Positions 63,715 to 64,000 of a stretch of 64,000 nt of DNA are shown here, one piece after another; positions within the stretch are counted from its first letter, which is position 1; every line of letters starts with the position of its first letter. The stretch comes from Clostridium moniliforme (GTDB lineage Bacteria > Bacillota > Clostridia > Clostridiales > Clostridiaceae), in assembly GCF_017873235.1 (NCBI RefSeq), contig NZ_JAGGJZ010000001.1:372001-436000 (forward strand), given 5' to 3'. The notes below the pieces were generated by a model, which saw only the letters and a program-made list of their open reading frames with translations, was not told the origin of the DNA and did not search any database. A program made the position numbers and the translations under genes.

Positions 63715-64000
63715 TTATCCTAAATATGAAACTGCACTAAGTGCAGCAATATTGCCTTCTCCAGCAGATTTTATATATTGATAAGGCTTACCAACACAAT
63801 CCCCTGCTGCGAAACATCCTTTAATATTTGTGCGCATTAATCTATCTACTTTAATATGTCCATCTTCTATTTCAAGACCTGGAACTAATTGAGTTGGTGG
63901 AACAGCATTTTTTAATAAAAATATCCCATCTGTTTCTAACTCTTTCCCACTTTTAAATATTATTTTTGAAACTTTAGAATCTCCTACAATTTCTGAAGGT
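63715..64000 (-). CDS. Thioredoxin-reductase-like flavoprotein, C-terminal part
   Basis: The gene continues beyond the right edge; the last 94 residues are visible. They match the FAD-binding C-terminal part of pyridine nucleotide-disulfide oxidoreductases of the TrxB group: VDRLMRTNIKGCFAAGDCVGKPYQYIKSAGEGNIAALSAVSYLG, with the AAGD FAD motif and the final helix. The dithiol CxxC and NADPH motifs would be upstream, outside the window, so TrxB, ferredoxin:thioredoxin reductase-like and AhpF-like identities cannot be separated. Confidence 0.82.
   Translation of the reverse strand, partial: PSEIVGDSKVSKIIFKSGKELETDGIFLLKNAVPPTQLVPGLEIEDGHIKVDRLMRTNIKGCFAAGDCVGKPYQYIKSAGEGNIAALSAVSYLG

Noticed and set aside
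1..64000. Insertion sequences, prophage genes, tRNA or rRNA genes
   Set aside because: No transposase, integrase or inverted terminal repeats and no recognisable structural RNA were seen.

Overview
The window looks like chromosome from a low-GC, anaerobic Firmicute, most likely Clostridium sensu stricto. Non-coding DNA is extremely AT-rich, codons mostly end in A or T, ribosome binding sites are strong AGGAGG types, and the gene set is clostridial: a trimeric NADH-linked [FeFe] hydrogenase, a single-chain 1250-residue PurL, paired flavodoxins, DUF3793 and DUF5685 proteins. This is judged from protein content alone; no species is claimed. No rRNA or tRNA gene was seen.

Layout. 1-8054: partial HelD-like helicase, a DUF5662 protein, an unrecognised protein, a SAM methyltransferase, a divergent MerR regulator/MATE efflux pair sharing a MerR-type promoter, and an MFS transporter. 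8553-22050: a complete type I-B CRISPR-Cas locus. All genes are on the minus strand, in transcription order: leader, 60-repeat array (17920-21826), upstream control region with a degenerate repeat, a 41-residue ORF, cas6-cas8b-cas7-cas5-cas3-cas4-cas1-cas2, then one solitary repeat downstream of cas2. 22130-27406: a lipoprotein with a duplicated domain and the hydrogenase operon. 28060-38947: an eight-gene purine operon purL-E-C-F-M-N-H-D with a promoter and PurR-like boxes. 39418-44231: an MMPL exporter with a secreted YhgE-like partner behind two TetR-type operators. 44363-46411: a plus-strand operon of DUF5685, a J-domain protein and a small membrane protein. 46438-58452: vitamin B6 salvage, peptide transport, a NERD protein, a ClC transporter, DUF3793 plus two flavodoxins (one with a good Fur box), a polar amino acid ABC transporter, a small lipoprotein and an SPFH/NfeD pair. 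58733-64000: NAD synthetase, a deoxynucleoside kinase, a CshA/DbpA-type RNA helicase, an unlisted 43-residue ORF and the end of a thioredoxin-reductase-like gene.

The most unusual material is around the CRISPR-Cas locus. (1) The solitary repeat downstream of cas2 has leader-like sequence on one side and weaker trailer-like sequence on the other, as if it were a second array with no spacers. (2) A strongly degenerate repeat lies in the cas promoter region, flanked by two copies of a 17-bp sequence and overlapping a predicted -35 element. (3) A small ORF with a good ribosome binding site heads the cas operon. (4) The leader carries a near-perfect 33-bp palindrome nested inside a wider inverted repeat. 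(5) At least two pairs of spacers are related, suggesting repeated sampling of the same phage families. Together (1)-(3) could be an autoregulatory crRNA-like element (inference), or remnants of older arrays.

All calls are from reading the sequence and the conceptual translations; no database search was run.
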